Shown: positions 42,201 to 57,200, counted from the stretch's first letter. The stretch: DNA of 64,000 nucleotides from Lumbricus rubellus (GCA_945859605.1 OX243820.1:31520617-31584616); one strand, 5' to 3'. A program made the numbers and translations. The notes: generated from the sequence alone by a model not told the origin.

Positions 42201-45200
42201 TCTTCCGGATGTCGTGAATCATTCGGCCAACGACCCACAGAACTAAAAGAAAATTGACAGGAAATGAGAAATCGACTTCAAGAAAGCAAGTAAAAAGTGA
42301 GTAAGAATATTCTTTATTAGCAAACACACAGCAGCTTACAGAAGATGTAAATAATTGAAATTTCTAAGCAGAGTCATATAACAATCTCATAAAAAACCTC
42401 TTCTGGCAAAGGAAAGTCTAGGAAGATTAGTAAAGTAAGAAAGAATATTCTTTATTAGACTACTAGCAAAAACACAGCAGTTTACAGAAGAAGTAAATAA
42501 TAGAAAAAATTTTTATGCAAAGTACTACAACATTCTCATTACAGAACTTCTTTTGGCAAAGGCAACAACTCTAGGTAGAGATAGATCATGTGGCTTGGGA
42601 TGAGTACATAATTAATGAAACAGTCAACGAGAGTAACGGCACAGAGGCAGAAAACTACTACTACTACTAATAATAATAATAACGACAATGTCTATAGCGC
42701 CGTAACGCGGCCATACCGCTACAAGGGCGCTACAGTATACATTGAAATGATTGGAAACTAATGGATGTCAACATGTGCCAAAAGCAAGCAATTCATTTGC
42801 TTGATGTTTTTCTTCATATTTCTTCATCAACGGCAGAATTCAGAGGACCAGACACTCTGAATATGTAACGTAATGCTACCAGTAATTCCCATAGTGTCGC
42901 TCACAGATGTGGTCATTCAGTAGCGCTCACACATTTCATTCTGGCATACAATAACATAACAAGTGCACATACAAACAATGTACACAGTGTCACGTCCAAA
43001 CTGCAGCTAAATTCAGCTGCAACAGTAAAAACAAAATCCGCAAAACGGAATCCGCAAAACGGAATCCGCAAAACAGAATCCGCAAAACAGAATCTGCAAA
43101 ACAGAAACCGCAAAACAGAATCTGCAAAACAGAATCTGCAAAACAGAAACCGCAAAACAGAATCCGCAAAACAGAAACCAACCGTCGCTCGGTATGATCT
43201 GAGTAAGCATCATGTCCTTGGGGTCGTGCGGCTGGCGGTTGGTGCTGCACTTCGCCCACTTCAGGAAACCGCGATCGCACGTCGAACACGTCACATCGTC
43301 GTGGCAACGCGTGCACTTGTGCGTCTTCGTTCGGTAGCAGTCGAGGCAGACGACGTAACCGCATTTGCGACAGACCCAGTGCACGTTGAAGAGCGTCGTG
43401 TTGCAGATGTCGCACATTTCACGCACGCCGTTCACGGCTCGCTTCCAAGAAACATCGCCTGTAACGCATTGACAGCATTTGAGTAAAAATAATTTTAATC
43501 GATTACCTGGTACTGTAAAAAAATTTTATCGAAAAAATTCGATTAATTTAATCTACGTTAAGCAAAGCGTGAAAAACTGCAAAACACGTAGTCACTGAAT
43601 TAGTTACAACTTCCTTTATTGCAATGAAAACAATTAATAACGTCGCCGTCTTGAATTTTTCCATGAGCATTCACCTCAAATTTATGCAAAATGATTGTTT
43701 AAATCTCCACTAAAAATTTTGACATTTTCACTGTTCAACACATTGTTTAGTCCTGAAATGTCTGCTTTGCATTGTGAAATAGGTAAACATAAAATCAAAA
43801 ATAAATTGAACAAGTCAAGAATTAATCAATTAAAATTATCAAAAATTAGGGTATTCGAAGTCCGTAACGTGCCAAGTGTGAAATTCTAAGACTGGAACAT
43901 AGGAAGTCCGTAACTTGGCAAGTGTATAAATTCTACGACTGGATTAACATAAAAAAGTCCACAACTTGACCAATACATTGCAAATTTCCTACCATTACTC
44001 GCAATCCAGGACATGGCTTCTTTTTCCTGTTCGACGAGCTCACAGAACCGATTGCCAACATTCTTGATGATATACTTTGCCATTTCCACATCGATCTGTG
44101 GATTAACGATGGGAAGAAGCGGCATCCACAGCGAAATTTCAACAGGATCCGCATCAGTGGGACTGGAAAAGCCACTGCTGCAGTACAATCCTTTTCCAGT
44201 CACAGTCAGCCTGGAAAATAAAGTCGATTAGGCTACACATTACTGCATTAAAGATGAAGTATCACTGCCGCCGCCAACACCATCACGATCACCACCACCT
44301 CCACCGTGTTCTTAGTTTGTAGTGCAGAGTACTGAAATGAAGAGTTCATCTAGCGGAAAATTGACTTCGTAATTTCACCTTTTCATGCCAATACTTTTAT
44401 GTTATAAAAGCTTGGACATAAATACAATTCAATACACACGTGTATTTCACCATTGTGACAGTAAACTTGTGCTACATAAACAAACAAGTGACATCAGCAA
44501 AGCGTCAATAATGGTCGACGGTAAATGGAGAGCTGGAACGTCTGAAAGACCTTAGAGTCAACACCGATAAATATTATAATATGCATAAAGACCGATTAGG
44601 TAGCAATTTAAACAATACAGTACGATTGACAATAAGACTAACTTTCGGAAGGCGTGAAATCGACAGAGGACTTGCGACAGTTTGCTCGGGTAATTGCACG
44701 CGATTTTGCATTCCCTGCACTTCTGCAGAAGCGGCGTAAGTGCCAGGCAAGATTTGTCCTGGACGCAGATCCGCAAGCCGCTCTTCGACTCGCAAGAAGA
44801 ATTCAACTTTTTCTTGGACAATGCAAACGATGGGTTTTCTGAAAGAGTGCAAGCGAACATGAATCGTAAATTATGGTAGAGACAAAGAAGTCAGCATTTA
44901 AATAGTGTACAGTTCATCAAATCTTACCAAAATTATGCATACTTGACACAGGTAAAAGATAGGCCTACTGCTACCAAGCAGAGTCCAAAAGGGCTAGCTC
45001 ATCTTTCTGAAATAAGCAATCTCCGTAATGAAATTCTTTTCTTTGCCTCTTCTCCGTGTTTTGGAAACCATTCTCTTAAATCGTGATCATATTGTCAGTT
45101 CGTGAGCGCCTCTGAGGAGTTTCCCTACAGCGGTGCTATATAAATTAACAATTACGATTATTACACTATTATGATAGACCTCTTTCCACCAGTTTACTGT

Positions 45201-48200
45201 TCTTCATGCTTCTTCCAGTCTGATCTTTGTGTGCACTTTTAAACTCTGTAGAGGAATTATAAATTTCCACTTTACAGATTGCTAGGAGATTGAAAACTTC
45301 ATCAGTAGCCAAGCGACATTTTCAGGTATTTATGAAACGAAGGTGAGACACCAACCAAACTTTAGTCCAAGGGCGCGCAGTTGCATCTGAAGCTGTTTAA
45401 CTTTCGTCTCGCAGTCCGACTTCCGCTGCAAAGTCGCTGGAGTGTTGCGTCCTCCTTTCTCCGGAGGGTGACCAGAGTCCGGTGTAGCTAGTAGCTGCAG
45501 GTAAACAAGTATCATGCACTCGTTACATTACATTTCCCAGGTATCATTATTCTCCTCCAGTCCTGCATATAATCAACTGAGGTATACAGATAAGCTTTTG
45601 CAGCTAAAAGTATTACGTCATAACAAACGTCGCTGCAAAGTAACAATGCTTCAATAGAGTGCACACTGCGCTTCGTCTGGATGAGAATGACTCAATAAGA
45701 ATTCATACCGTGCCCGTTCAAGATCCATACCGAAAGGTGCTTCCCACAAATGAAAAACACTGTTTTAAGCAGTAAACAGACCAGACGGCAGGCAGCATTT
45801 GGTAATGGTGTACAGCTAAATGGAACAGTCTCTCTTTGGATTTGCATGTATCCACGTGTGGTCTAATTGGTCTTAGACAGGGATTTTGTATGCACTTGAA
45901 ACAACCACTTGAAAACGGTTCTTTCCATTGATCAAGATTGAGCTGGGGGGGAGGTCGTCGGAGCAGTTGTCTTCGAAAGGCGCTACATAAAGGCGCTACA
46001 TAAAGGTGCTACATAAAGGCGCTACATAAAGGCGCTACATGAATCAATCAATCAATCAATTTTCGTTTAATCAAAACTTCAGGCTGGCAGAACGCAGCAT
46101 GTTAAAGTTTGAAGGTGCTACATAAAGGCGCTACATAAAGGCGCTACATAAAGGTGCTACATAAAGGCGCTACATAAAGGCGCTACATAAAGGCGCTACA
46201 TGAAGGCGCTACATGAAGGCGCTACATAAAGGCGCTAAATAAAAGGGCTTCATAAAGGTGCTACATAAATGCGATGATTGAATTAACGATCTAACAAGCA
46301 AGAAAGGAGAAGCACAGTATACAACAATTGTTCTTACGCTGTTCATCTGGTTCGTCAACAGTTTCGGGTCGGGCAGCAGCTTGTCACCGGTAGAACCCTG
46401 AATCTGATGGCACTTGGTGCTGTCGAGACGTTTCAGCATGTCCAGAATCTGCGAGAGATCTTGCAACTCGTCCTCGTACTCCTCGAACCACATCCTCGGC
46501 ATTCCTCCACCCGCTCTAGCGTTCACCGGCAACGAGGCAGGCAGTCTATTAACACCGGATGAGCAAACATTTCTTGCGGTTGGCAATCCGTCAAGTTTGC
46601 ACATGGCTAAGACATTTTTAAGGCTCTGCGCTGGAGTTACGGACTTCGAAAGAAAATTGGATGAGGTTGATTGGGAAGGATTTGAAGCGGGCTGCTGAGC
46701 CGACGAGTATTGAAGCATGGCTCGATGTTTTGCGTTCGTCGCTCGAGGTTTGTACGGCTGCGGCGCCTTTCGTTTGCTCGTCAGTATCTCTATGCCGACG
46801 CTGCGCGAGTCCGATTTGGCGTCGCAGTAATAGGCGTGACTTTTGGAGACCATGGACCCTTGTCGCGCTGGGATTGTCTGATTCCCGTGAGTTGGGACAG
46901 GAGGCGAAACCATGTTGCCGGCCAAGGAGGAGGAGCTGATGGCGAGATATTTTGCGTCGCAGGCAGTAACCTGGTTTAGACTAGAAGCAGAATCAATCGG
47001 CTTAGGATCGAAGGCGTTAGTTGAGAGACCAGAGTTCTGGTTCTGGTTAGGTTCGAAGGCTTGAGAGACGTCTACGGTTTCGAATGCGACCGGTTCGGTA
47101 GTTGAAATCGGATGCCCCGAACTCTGCCTGCCCAACTGATGATGATCTGTTGGGACGGGTGAAACCATTCTGCCGGCCGACGATGAAGAGCTGATGGACA
47201 GATATTTTGCGTCACCGCTACCGTCCTCCGGTCTACCCGCTTGCGACTCACTACCCCGGGGAAGACCGAAGGGTGAGCGCGGTGAACCGAGAGGAGACGC
47301 CCGACCTCTGGTGCAGCCGACCGCGCTGTATCTGTTCGCGGTTGGATTCATTCGACAGTTCATCTTCAGTCCGTACTTGCGTAGCGCGTTCTCAACAAGA
47401 TCGTGCACGAATTCATTGGGACTCGCCTCCGACTGCACAGCCAAACCCTGCCGCAAGTCGCTTGCGTTGTGGAGTCTCAAAGAGCCGGCGGTCTGGCCCC
47501 GTGGACCGCCGCGGACCGATGCTGAAGTCTGGCCCCGGAAATTCGCCGGTCTCTGCGTACCTCGTATTGCGGGGCCAGTTGGTAGCCTTGCTGCGCTGCC
47601 AGGTGGATTCTGTGCTTGCTGTGATCCAGGCAAATTCTGTCTTCTGACATACTGAGTTGAATTCGGGTTCTGAAGACTTGTCTGTTCGTGGTCTTGAGGC
47701 AGTTGGAACCTGGCTTGCATAGGCATTCTCCTGGCTGTTAATTGGCCGGGTGGACCAGCGCCAGAGATCAACAAGTTCCGAATCTGCGGCGATTCAGAGA
47801 AGTTTGATCGAATTTGGCCGTGTGGGTTCCGTGGTCTCTGTTGACCTCCTCTGACACCCCGCACTCCTTGGAATTGCAATGCATTTGGATGGTTTCCAGC
47901 GGTACCTTGAACTGCCTGGAACCGAGCTGAGCCTGGCATTTGCTGGATTCCAGCAGAACCTGGCATTCCTTGATTTCTAACTGCGTACGGTTGATGCTCG
48001 CTAGCACTCTGTATTCTTGCAGGCTGCTGCTGGTTTAGACCAACATTCTGCATTCTCAATTGGCCAGGCATTTGCTGGGCAGTACTTGCAGTCTGCGCTT
48101 CTGGCATTCTCACTTGAGTTTGCATTTGCTGAGCTGCACTGTGGGTCTGCATTTCTGGCATTCTCACTTGGCTCTGTATTTGCTGAGCTGCATTTGTAGT

Positions 48201-51200
48201 CTGCATAGCAGGCATTCTACTTTGGTTAACTACATTCGCACTTTGCACACCTGGCATTCTACTTTGGCTCACTACACCCACACCTTGCATTCTACTTTGG
48301 CTCACTACACCGGCACCTTGCACACCTGGCATTCTACTTTGGCTTACTACACTCGCACTTTGCACTCCTTGCATTCTACTGTGGCTCAGCATCTGCTGCA
48401 CTCCGCTCGTAACCTGCACTCCTGGCATTCTACCTTGATTCCGCATTCCACTTGCACTCTGCATTCCCTGCATCCTACCCTGCTGCACGAAATTCACCCT
48501 CGACACTCCTGCCGCACTTTCTAACTGCTGCAAGCCACTTACGTTGCCAACCCCTTGTCTTACTGTACTCATACCTGGTTGGTTTCTGGCAAGGTGAGGT
48601 CTTACCGGACTTTGCATTCGCACCTCGCTCCCAACGGTCTGGAACGCATGAACTCCTTGAACCGTATTCATCCGCACGGTCTGTTGATTATTCCTTCCAT
48701 CATTCAACAATTCAGCACTCGCCCGTTGGTTCTGAAGTCTTCTCGCAGCTGCCACCGCAACCCCGGTTGCAGTCGCATCAGGTGCAAAAGCTCTAGGGCT
48801 GTTCGGTGAAGGTGCAAAAGCTCTAGGGTTGTTCGGCGAATTTCTTATCTGTAACGGTATCGTGCCGATATATTCGACTCCGGGGGGCAGGTTCAAGACG
48901 GGATTCTGCTGAACGTGTCCAGCACCTCCTGCTGCCGCCTCTGCAGGGCCCTGTCGGTTTCCTCCAACCTGGGCGTTAGTGTGGCAGCTTCCCGGTGGGG
49001 GAGGAGCCGCTGAAGAAGTCCCACCGGGGGAGGTCGGACCCGGAATGACGAACATCATCGAAGGTCTGTAGCCGAGCAGAGTTTTGATCTTGGACGCTTC
49101 TGGGTTTGGTGGAGAACGAGATGCGGCCAAGAGCGACGATGCGGCACTGGCGGCTGCTGGCATGACCCCTGGCGCCACCGACCTTGAAACTGGCAGCGGA
49201 TTCGTCGTGATCGCAAAAACAATCGGAGTGTCGCCCTAGAAAAGAACGAACGTACCATGTTTAAAATAGAAAAGTCTTGTCTTAAAAAATGACAAATTTA
49301 TTGCTCTCTCATCTTCCTGTCGAAAGTTACGAGTAAAAACATGATTGAGCTGTTCAAATTACAATGCAGAGGAGGTGCACTTAAAGATTTGAATAACTTT
49401 GGATGGAAGAATTCATTAGCAGCCATGTTCAGAATTGATTTAAATATGCAACAAATAATCGGGCTGCATAATATTAGGCTAGGAGATCTGGGTTTTCCAC
49501 TCATGCTTCATTTGCTATTCAAGTCTTACACTGAATAAGGCTATTAATGATGGGAAATTTCAGGAAGAGCAATTGAATTATAAAAACAATTTAACCAATA
49601 CAAAAATCATCTAAAATATCATTGGACATTAAGTTTCTTCACTTGCTGCTCTATTGTATTTAAAACAAGTTTATTTATCATTTTCTGTCAACTATTAAAA
49701 ATCTAAAAAATTGAGTTCTTAATAACATTTTGGCCATTATCTCGGAGTCAAATGTTGCGACAAAAGCCTATAGATTTATTCAAATGGGTCACATATGGGA
49801 ATAACATCTCAGCGCCATCATGTTCAATGCTTTCAAACAATGCCAAAACAGTCTTATTGCATTGTATTTATTTTTTGGCTTACCCCTTTGTTAGGCTGGG
49901 GTGTCATGATGGCACTGAAAAGGTTCCTGGCACCAGGGTCGACCTGTAGAGATCCTGCATTGCTGCTGTTGAGCTCAGAGACAGGTCCAGGGGGTGCTAC
50001 CAGCTGCCTAGCAGGACCCTGAGAAGCGGAAGATGGAGATCTCGAATGAAAATCAATTGTAGCAACTGATGCAGAGTCCAGCTTTGGCTGCTTAGCCTAC
50101 AATTCAAAGCAAATTTAGACAAACAAATGCTATATGCAAACACAAATACATACACATATAGCTACATGTATACATAAAATATTTTTATACATGCAAGCAA
50201 AACAGGTGCTGCATGTAAATTGCAAGCAAAACAGGTGTTGCATGTGAAATTGCAAGCAAAACAGGTGCTGCATGCGAAATTGCAAGCAAACAAAAGGTGC
50301 AGCAAGTGAAATTCCAAGTGCAAACAGGTGTTGTAAGTGAAATCACAAGCAAAACAGAAAGAGTTGTAGGTGGAATTACAAGCAAAACAGAACGAATTGC
50401 AAGTGCATTTGCAAACAAAACAGAAGGTGTAAGAAGTGAAATTGCAAGCAAAAATAGAAGGCGTCACAATCAGAAGGCCAAAACAACCGCAAAGAGAAAG
50501 TGCCATGCCAAAGGTGTGGTGCAGCACTTTCAGAGTAGACCTCCACCTACCAGAGGATGCTCCTCGGTACTAGCTCGACATCTTGGCTTCGAAACATTGC
50601 CGCAGCTTGCTTTCAAACTCATACTGCAATCTGCAAAACATATTAAAAAAACCTATTCAAAATAAATAACAAAATCTCATACATTTGCAGAGAATGTTCT
50701 AAGTCGAACGGCCCCTCCTCTGTCCGCATAATTGGCATTACTCTCCCAATTCCCTTTGCAGATCTGGTCACACCCCAGCAGAGCGCTAAGGTCTAGATAA
50801 GATTTCCCTGTTGATCTTGCAAGGTCAACGATCCTACTGAGAGCTGGTACTTTTAAGTCCAGCAATGGACTCCGATGAGATTCAACACAGTACATGTTTG
50901 TACTCGGTACTCAGTGTACCAACATAATAGTACCTTTATTTATTCTCTGACTGTCTATGCATTTTCGTATATTTAATGGCGTCATGTGTCAAGTCGCAAG
51001 GTTCCCTCACTTCTACTTCCAGTTATAAATATAACACCACTTATGGTCTAAATAGGCATTTATTTTCTCACAGGCTTTAAAAGATACTGAACTAGAATTA
51101 CCGTATAAGAAATGACAGGCAATTCAAGGATCAAAACAAAAGACACTAAAACATCTGGTTGGCAATGAAGGATAACTTTTAGATAATGAAGAAGCAGAAA

Positions 51201-54200
51201 CAGAACCTCTGCTGTCCAGTTCCATTTGGACGAGAGCTGCATTTTCAACATGCTCTGTTCCATCGTCGTCCAAAATAGTCACCGACTGAAAAAACAATAT
51301 ACCCGCTAAAATCACTTCAATAATAATTAACTTCCATTTCTTCACTTTAAGCACTGGACTTATTAACAAAATTTTCCATACGCTGTTAACATTTATAGTC
51401 ATGGTAAAAATGTCAGGATATTAGGTTATGATGTTTTCTTACGATTCTTATATTTATTTATGTCTTACGATTATGCCCTATAGATGTAAAAGATAACAAA
51501 AAATCATGTGGCAGGAAATCGCATAGAATTAAATCTGCCTCTAACCGATGCAAAAGTCATATTTCTTCGTCTTAATACATCAAGTGGCATAATATACATG
51601 TAGTTAGTGAGACAGTGAGCCATAGACATAAACACAAAAATCAATAATCATGGTTTTGTGGAAAATCAATTTTCGGGCTTGTCTACAAAGAACATGCGTT
51701 ATCTTTTCTCGTGTGAGGTCACATATTGTTGCCATAAAAACAATATCATAGCTTGCTATTTAAGTGGCATTGTATAAATGAAAAATACTTACAATGTGAA
51801 TACGTTAAGGTGCACTGTCATTGGGGACAAGCCAATGGACAAGGCACGTTAATTGGACTACATACATGTGTAAACAGATAAGTACAAAAATAATTAACTT
51901 TCAGCCCATTCATCTGACCATTACTTCATTCACCACAATCAGTCAATCCATCCAACCATCACTCCAACCATCCATCCATTCATTTATTTATTCATTTCGA
52001 AAATTTATATAGCGCCCCTTCAAGAAGTCTACTCAAAGGTGCTCCCAACCCAGCCACGGCTAACTAGCAACCTACCATCCGTCTGTCCACCGCATTATTC
52101 CCGACGCCACCACTAGACCACCGCATGTGGGGCGCGGTGGTCTAGTGGTGGCGTCGTTGCCTTGGAGCCGGAAGGTCCGAGGTTCGAATCCACCTCCCCG
52201 CGTAAGGACCTTGGGCAAGTCCTTCACTCACAATTGCTCAGCGCTTCGGCGTGAAACTCCGATGCAGTGTCCGCTCTGCATCGGGAGCGCCTCTGAGTAG
52301 AGAGAGCTTGAAGGGGCGCTATAACAAGTGCACATACAAACATACAAACATTATTCATTCATTCCCATAATTTATATAGCATCTCTTCAGAGACCTAGTC
52401 CAATGCGCTCCCATTAACCGGTACAAAGTGACATAATTAATTAATACCTTTGGTGGGACATAGTTCCCATTCTGTGCTATGCAGGACAGTGCACGTTAAC
52501 ATGGTCACAATGTACCCATGGCAACATCACGGCTGGTGCAGGGCCAGGTGCTGTGATTACCTTCCAATGCCCTCCTCTAACAACCTACGGGTCCACCACA
52601 GACATATTTATAACTGCGGGCCACTCAAGACTGCGGGTCCAGGTGCTGCAGCACCCTTAGCACCCACCCACCCACCTCAAACGGGGGGGGGCTGAATGCA
52701 CCTATGAAAATATACCATAATATTCATTGGTATTCAGACCTTGGTGCTTTCGTTCGCTGTGATGATTCGGCCGCCGTACCATTGGCTGTTGTGCGCAATG
52801 TTGTACACTCTCACCCGACAGCTTATTACTCGAGACGGACAGCTGAGCAGAACGTGCTGACCTTGCTGAAAGCTCAGCCAGCTGCGAGCACAGACCCAGT
52901 CGTTCGTAGTTGCTCCGTCGCACATTCGCCTCACGTCTTCGTCCTGTGAATCAGAATTTTCGTAATATTGACAATTTAACAGAATTTCATTGTTCAGTAA
53001 TTGAATTGTATTTACAGATTAATATCTAAGCATAGACACAGTGCTGTCTAGTCAGAGGTGCTCCGACTGCAAGGAGCCCTGCAAAAAAAACAATAAAAGT
53101 CTTCGGACAACGAGAAGAGACAGCAATTTACTCAGCTGTAAAGAACTCAGAGCGAGTCATAACTTTAGGAAAGGTATATATGTATATAAACACTAAAAAT
53201 ACATGTATATAAACACTAAAAATACATGTATATAAACACTAAAAATACATGTATATAAACAATAAACATACTTGTATATAAACACTAAACATACACGTAT
53301 ATAAACACTAAAAATACATGTATATAAACACTAAAAATACATGTATATCTATATAAATAAAAATGAAACTTTCCAATAGTGCGGTCACAATCACGCCCAA
53401 ACTTACGCACCGATTGTTGTGAAAATTTAACGTTTTTCTTTCCGAAAAAACCTAATCGTTTTCACAAAAAGTGAACTTGCAATCCGTTCGACCGCCATTT
53501 GCAAATTCAACAAAACAGCAGGGCTGCCAGATTTCAGACACAGCAGACGAAAGATCAATGAGGTCGCATACTGTGACGTCATAAGCGAGTCGCAAATTAA
53601 TTTTCGAAAGCGGCGGGGGATGTCTTTTCTGCCACAGCAAAGTGTGGCTGGGTACAGCTAGTAAACACTAAAAATACATGTATATAAACACTAAAAATAC
53701 ATGTAAATAAACACTGAACATACATGTAAATAAACACTAAACATACATGTATTGAGTGCCTCTGAACGGTTCACCCTAGTAGAGGCGCTTTATAAATGTT
53801 TTAATACAATACGATGTATATAAACACTAAACATACATGTCATTGTTCTAAAAAATTCTAAAGGACGGCATCAAGACTGTTACATGACTTGTCACCTGTG
53901 AATTGTATTTAAAATCTTTGATCTGAACAGCAGAACGCTACCTTGAGATGCACGATGTCAACATCAGCCACAAAATTCAGCATCCTATCGGCCGTCAAAG
54001 ACTCAACGAGACGAAAGCTGTTGCCGTTGTCGGAGTAGTTAATTTTGTCGACCACGGTTTTGAAAGTCTGGAAACGCACACAAATGAAAAACAATTCCAT
54101 TTTCTGTCGAAATTGGCTACATGAAAACTATCCTTCCATAAGCCAAGGCTAAGATAATGAAGTCAATGATGAGAAATCGTCATAAAATGAGGGATGAGAA

Positions 54201-57200
54201 GACACTGTGTCCTCTATCTATCACGTGTCAGGTCAACTAAGTAGGTCAGGTCAAACTAAGTAGGTCAGGTTAAGTAGGTCACATCAGCCCTGATTTTCAA
54301 TCACAAACACTAAATTGTTCTCATATATCGTGATGGGGCTATATAAATGAATTAATTGGTTAATAAACTAAAATGAGATTGAAACCCAGATGTCAGTACA
54401 GATCAGAGGCAGAGTAAGTTGTTAACCCTTTCCCGCCGGATGGGATCACCCGTGACCCCATTAACAGGATAGGTATCAAAACAATTCCGGCTGGAAAGGG
54501 TTAAGCGGAGACGGGCAGCTGAGAGTAGAAGTCAAATGATATATACACGGTGATTCATAAAAAAACGTCCCACACATAAGTTGGCATAACTCATGTGGAT
54601 GACCATCAAATTTAATGAAATTTCAGAATAATGAAGTTTGATGATCCGGCCAAGTGCTATATAAATTATGTCACGTTCAAAGCTATAATGACGTAACGCG
54701 GATGACGAAACTAATGACGTCACGATAATCTCGAGAAATAAGCAAGATTTCAACGTTCCGGTCAGTCACTGGGGTTGTATCATGCAAACCTGGTCAATTT
54801 CATCTGGTTTAGCCTCCTAGTGAGAAATTGTTTATTGTGGCATCACCCAATAACAATCAGAATGTTCACAATCACGAATCTGCCGGTACACAGAAGAGGG
54901 ACGTTCCAGTAAATTGTCTTTTGCGGAATCGACCAATTTTTAGCAAACCCCTTATGGTATCTGTCGGGGTCTCTGCACACGGTCGTACGAACATATCCAT
55001 TTAATCGAACCGGGCGTTAAGATCAATGGACAATATTACAGAGATGTTCTACTAAAACAGGGCCTTTTACGAGACATTCGTGACATTACCGATGAGTATT
55101 TAATCTTCCAGCAGGATAGCGCTCCTGCGCACAGAGCACGGGACACTGTTGCGTTACTGGAAACTGAAACATCTGAATTGATCCCGCATATACTTTGTGG
55201 CCACCCAACAACCCTGATTTAAATCTAGTGGACTATAAGATATGGAGTGTCATGCAAGAGAAGGTCTACAGATCTCGAATATGTGATGTCAGTGAGTTGC
55301 GAAGTCGAATTGTGGAGGTATGGGACAAGATGGATCAGCGCATCATTGATGAATCATTCAAACAGTGGCGTACTCGTCTTCGCGCATGCGCAGCTGCCAA
55401 AGGGGGTCAATTTTAACATAAACTTTAACTTTCCGAATGTTTAGAAATAACTCCTCTGTCTTCCTTTAAAATTTCTTTCACATAGCATGACATTTGACGG
55501 AGTTACAGTGAAATATGTATGGGACGTTTTTTAATGAATCACCGTGTAGATTCACACAACACAGAAAGCTTTAAGTTGTCGCTTCAATGGTGACTTCAAC
55601 AGTAAAGACATGCATGCGTGAAACAATCTACCAATAGTGACTTTTCTAACATACAGCCCTTACAGCCCTGCATTTCTGTCTTCAAGGAGGTTGGGCTAGG
55701 AGCGCCTCTGAGTAGTTTCTTGAATGGGCGCTATATAAATGCGCTGAATGAATGAATGATTGAGATATAACACCAATGCTGCTATTAAAGGCAGTACTTG
55801 AGTGAAGGACTTAAAATGGACAATCTCTACAACACACCTCAGAGTAGGTATCATGAATGAGGGCTGGTTCACGTTGATACTAATTGATTGACTGACTGAT
55901 TGAATGATTGATTGATTGATTAAATATCCAGACATACAGACACAAACTCCAGAGTCATGGTGGTCACTAGAAGTCAGTTTAATGGTATAATAATAAACTC
56001 AAACATCAACAGTAAAACAAGTTGCCATCATGCACTCAAGATCAACACTGATGAGATTAACCGTACCAGAACTGGTTGGTAGACTCCAGGTGAACCAGCA
56101 TCGAGCATAACACCAACCAACGTGTCCTCCACAAGAAACACGTCAAACTGGGTATGGATGGGAACCCACTGGCGTCCTCCCCAGTCCGAGGAGCTGTCGA
56201 ATTCAACCAAGACCTACAGCAGAGAAAACAGTTCACATATCAGTGTACAACTGTACATGTATACAGCTTTGTGGCTTGGCTTCTGTGTGTAGCCTACACA
56301 ATAGGATGAAGTGTTCTAACTCTCTAATATTTTTGAACATGTCTCTCCAAAGAATATTTTGCTGTATATGAAAGAAATACAACTGTACAACAAAGTATAG
56401 TAGAAATCCTGATTTAAAAATGACTCGTGACCTGTTTATTGCAGGAATCATATAATCTTGAATATATTTTAACCTTATTTATTAATTTTACTTATATCAT
56501 GTCTGAAATGCTGTAGTTATAAGTTTTATTCTATTTATTAACCTCCAAACGTTTTTAGTCTAAAATAATGATGTATATTCAATAATCAGGTTAAGGCACG
56601 AAATAGCCAATTCTGTGCTGAAGTGCCGTTAAACCCAATCAATCAATCAATCAATCTAACTAATGATTAACATACCCTACTTCAAGGTCAACACAAGCAG
56701 ATGTTGCAGTTAACTAGGCTCCATCATTATTACATTACAGAGGTTTGTCTGCACAAGTTTCACAGTTGCAATAATTTTGCATTACACCACAACAACATAG
56801 CATTGACTGTGCAGGCAATAGAGCACACTGGTTTCAATCAAATCAATAAAAAGTGATATCATCAATGGCCAAAAATGGAGGTGTGGTTTTGACGCTCACG
56901 AAACGAAACCATTATTATGTGTCACGAACAAACAGGGCAGAAATTTTGCAGAATTGTACAGCAAAGATTACACATTATACCATGAAAACATACCAATCCT
57001 AGAACAATCTATCAATTCCATGTTTAATGTTTAAACTTTCAATCTTTAATGGAACAGAGACGTTTATTTGACCCCAGAACAGAGCTTCCATTTTTGCATC
57101 ATTATTTTCCCTTTCTAACGGCGCAGTTGTGATAGATTTCACGCCGAAATTTCGGTCATAATTCATGCCTACAATTAAGCCGCTATTATTTCATTTCAAT

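Noticed and set aside
50677..50895. Minus-strand frame of 72 codons considered as a KDM3 exon
   Set aside because: Its donor phase does not fit exon 6, and exons 5 and 6 already join in frame without it.
52132..52200. Possible functional tRNA gene
   Set aside because: A- and B-box-like words are present but no cloverleaf can be folded and the body continues as a SINE.
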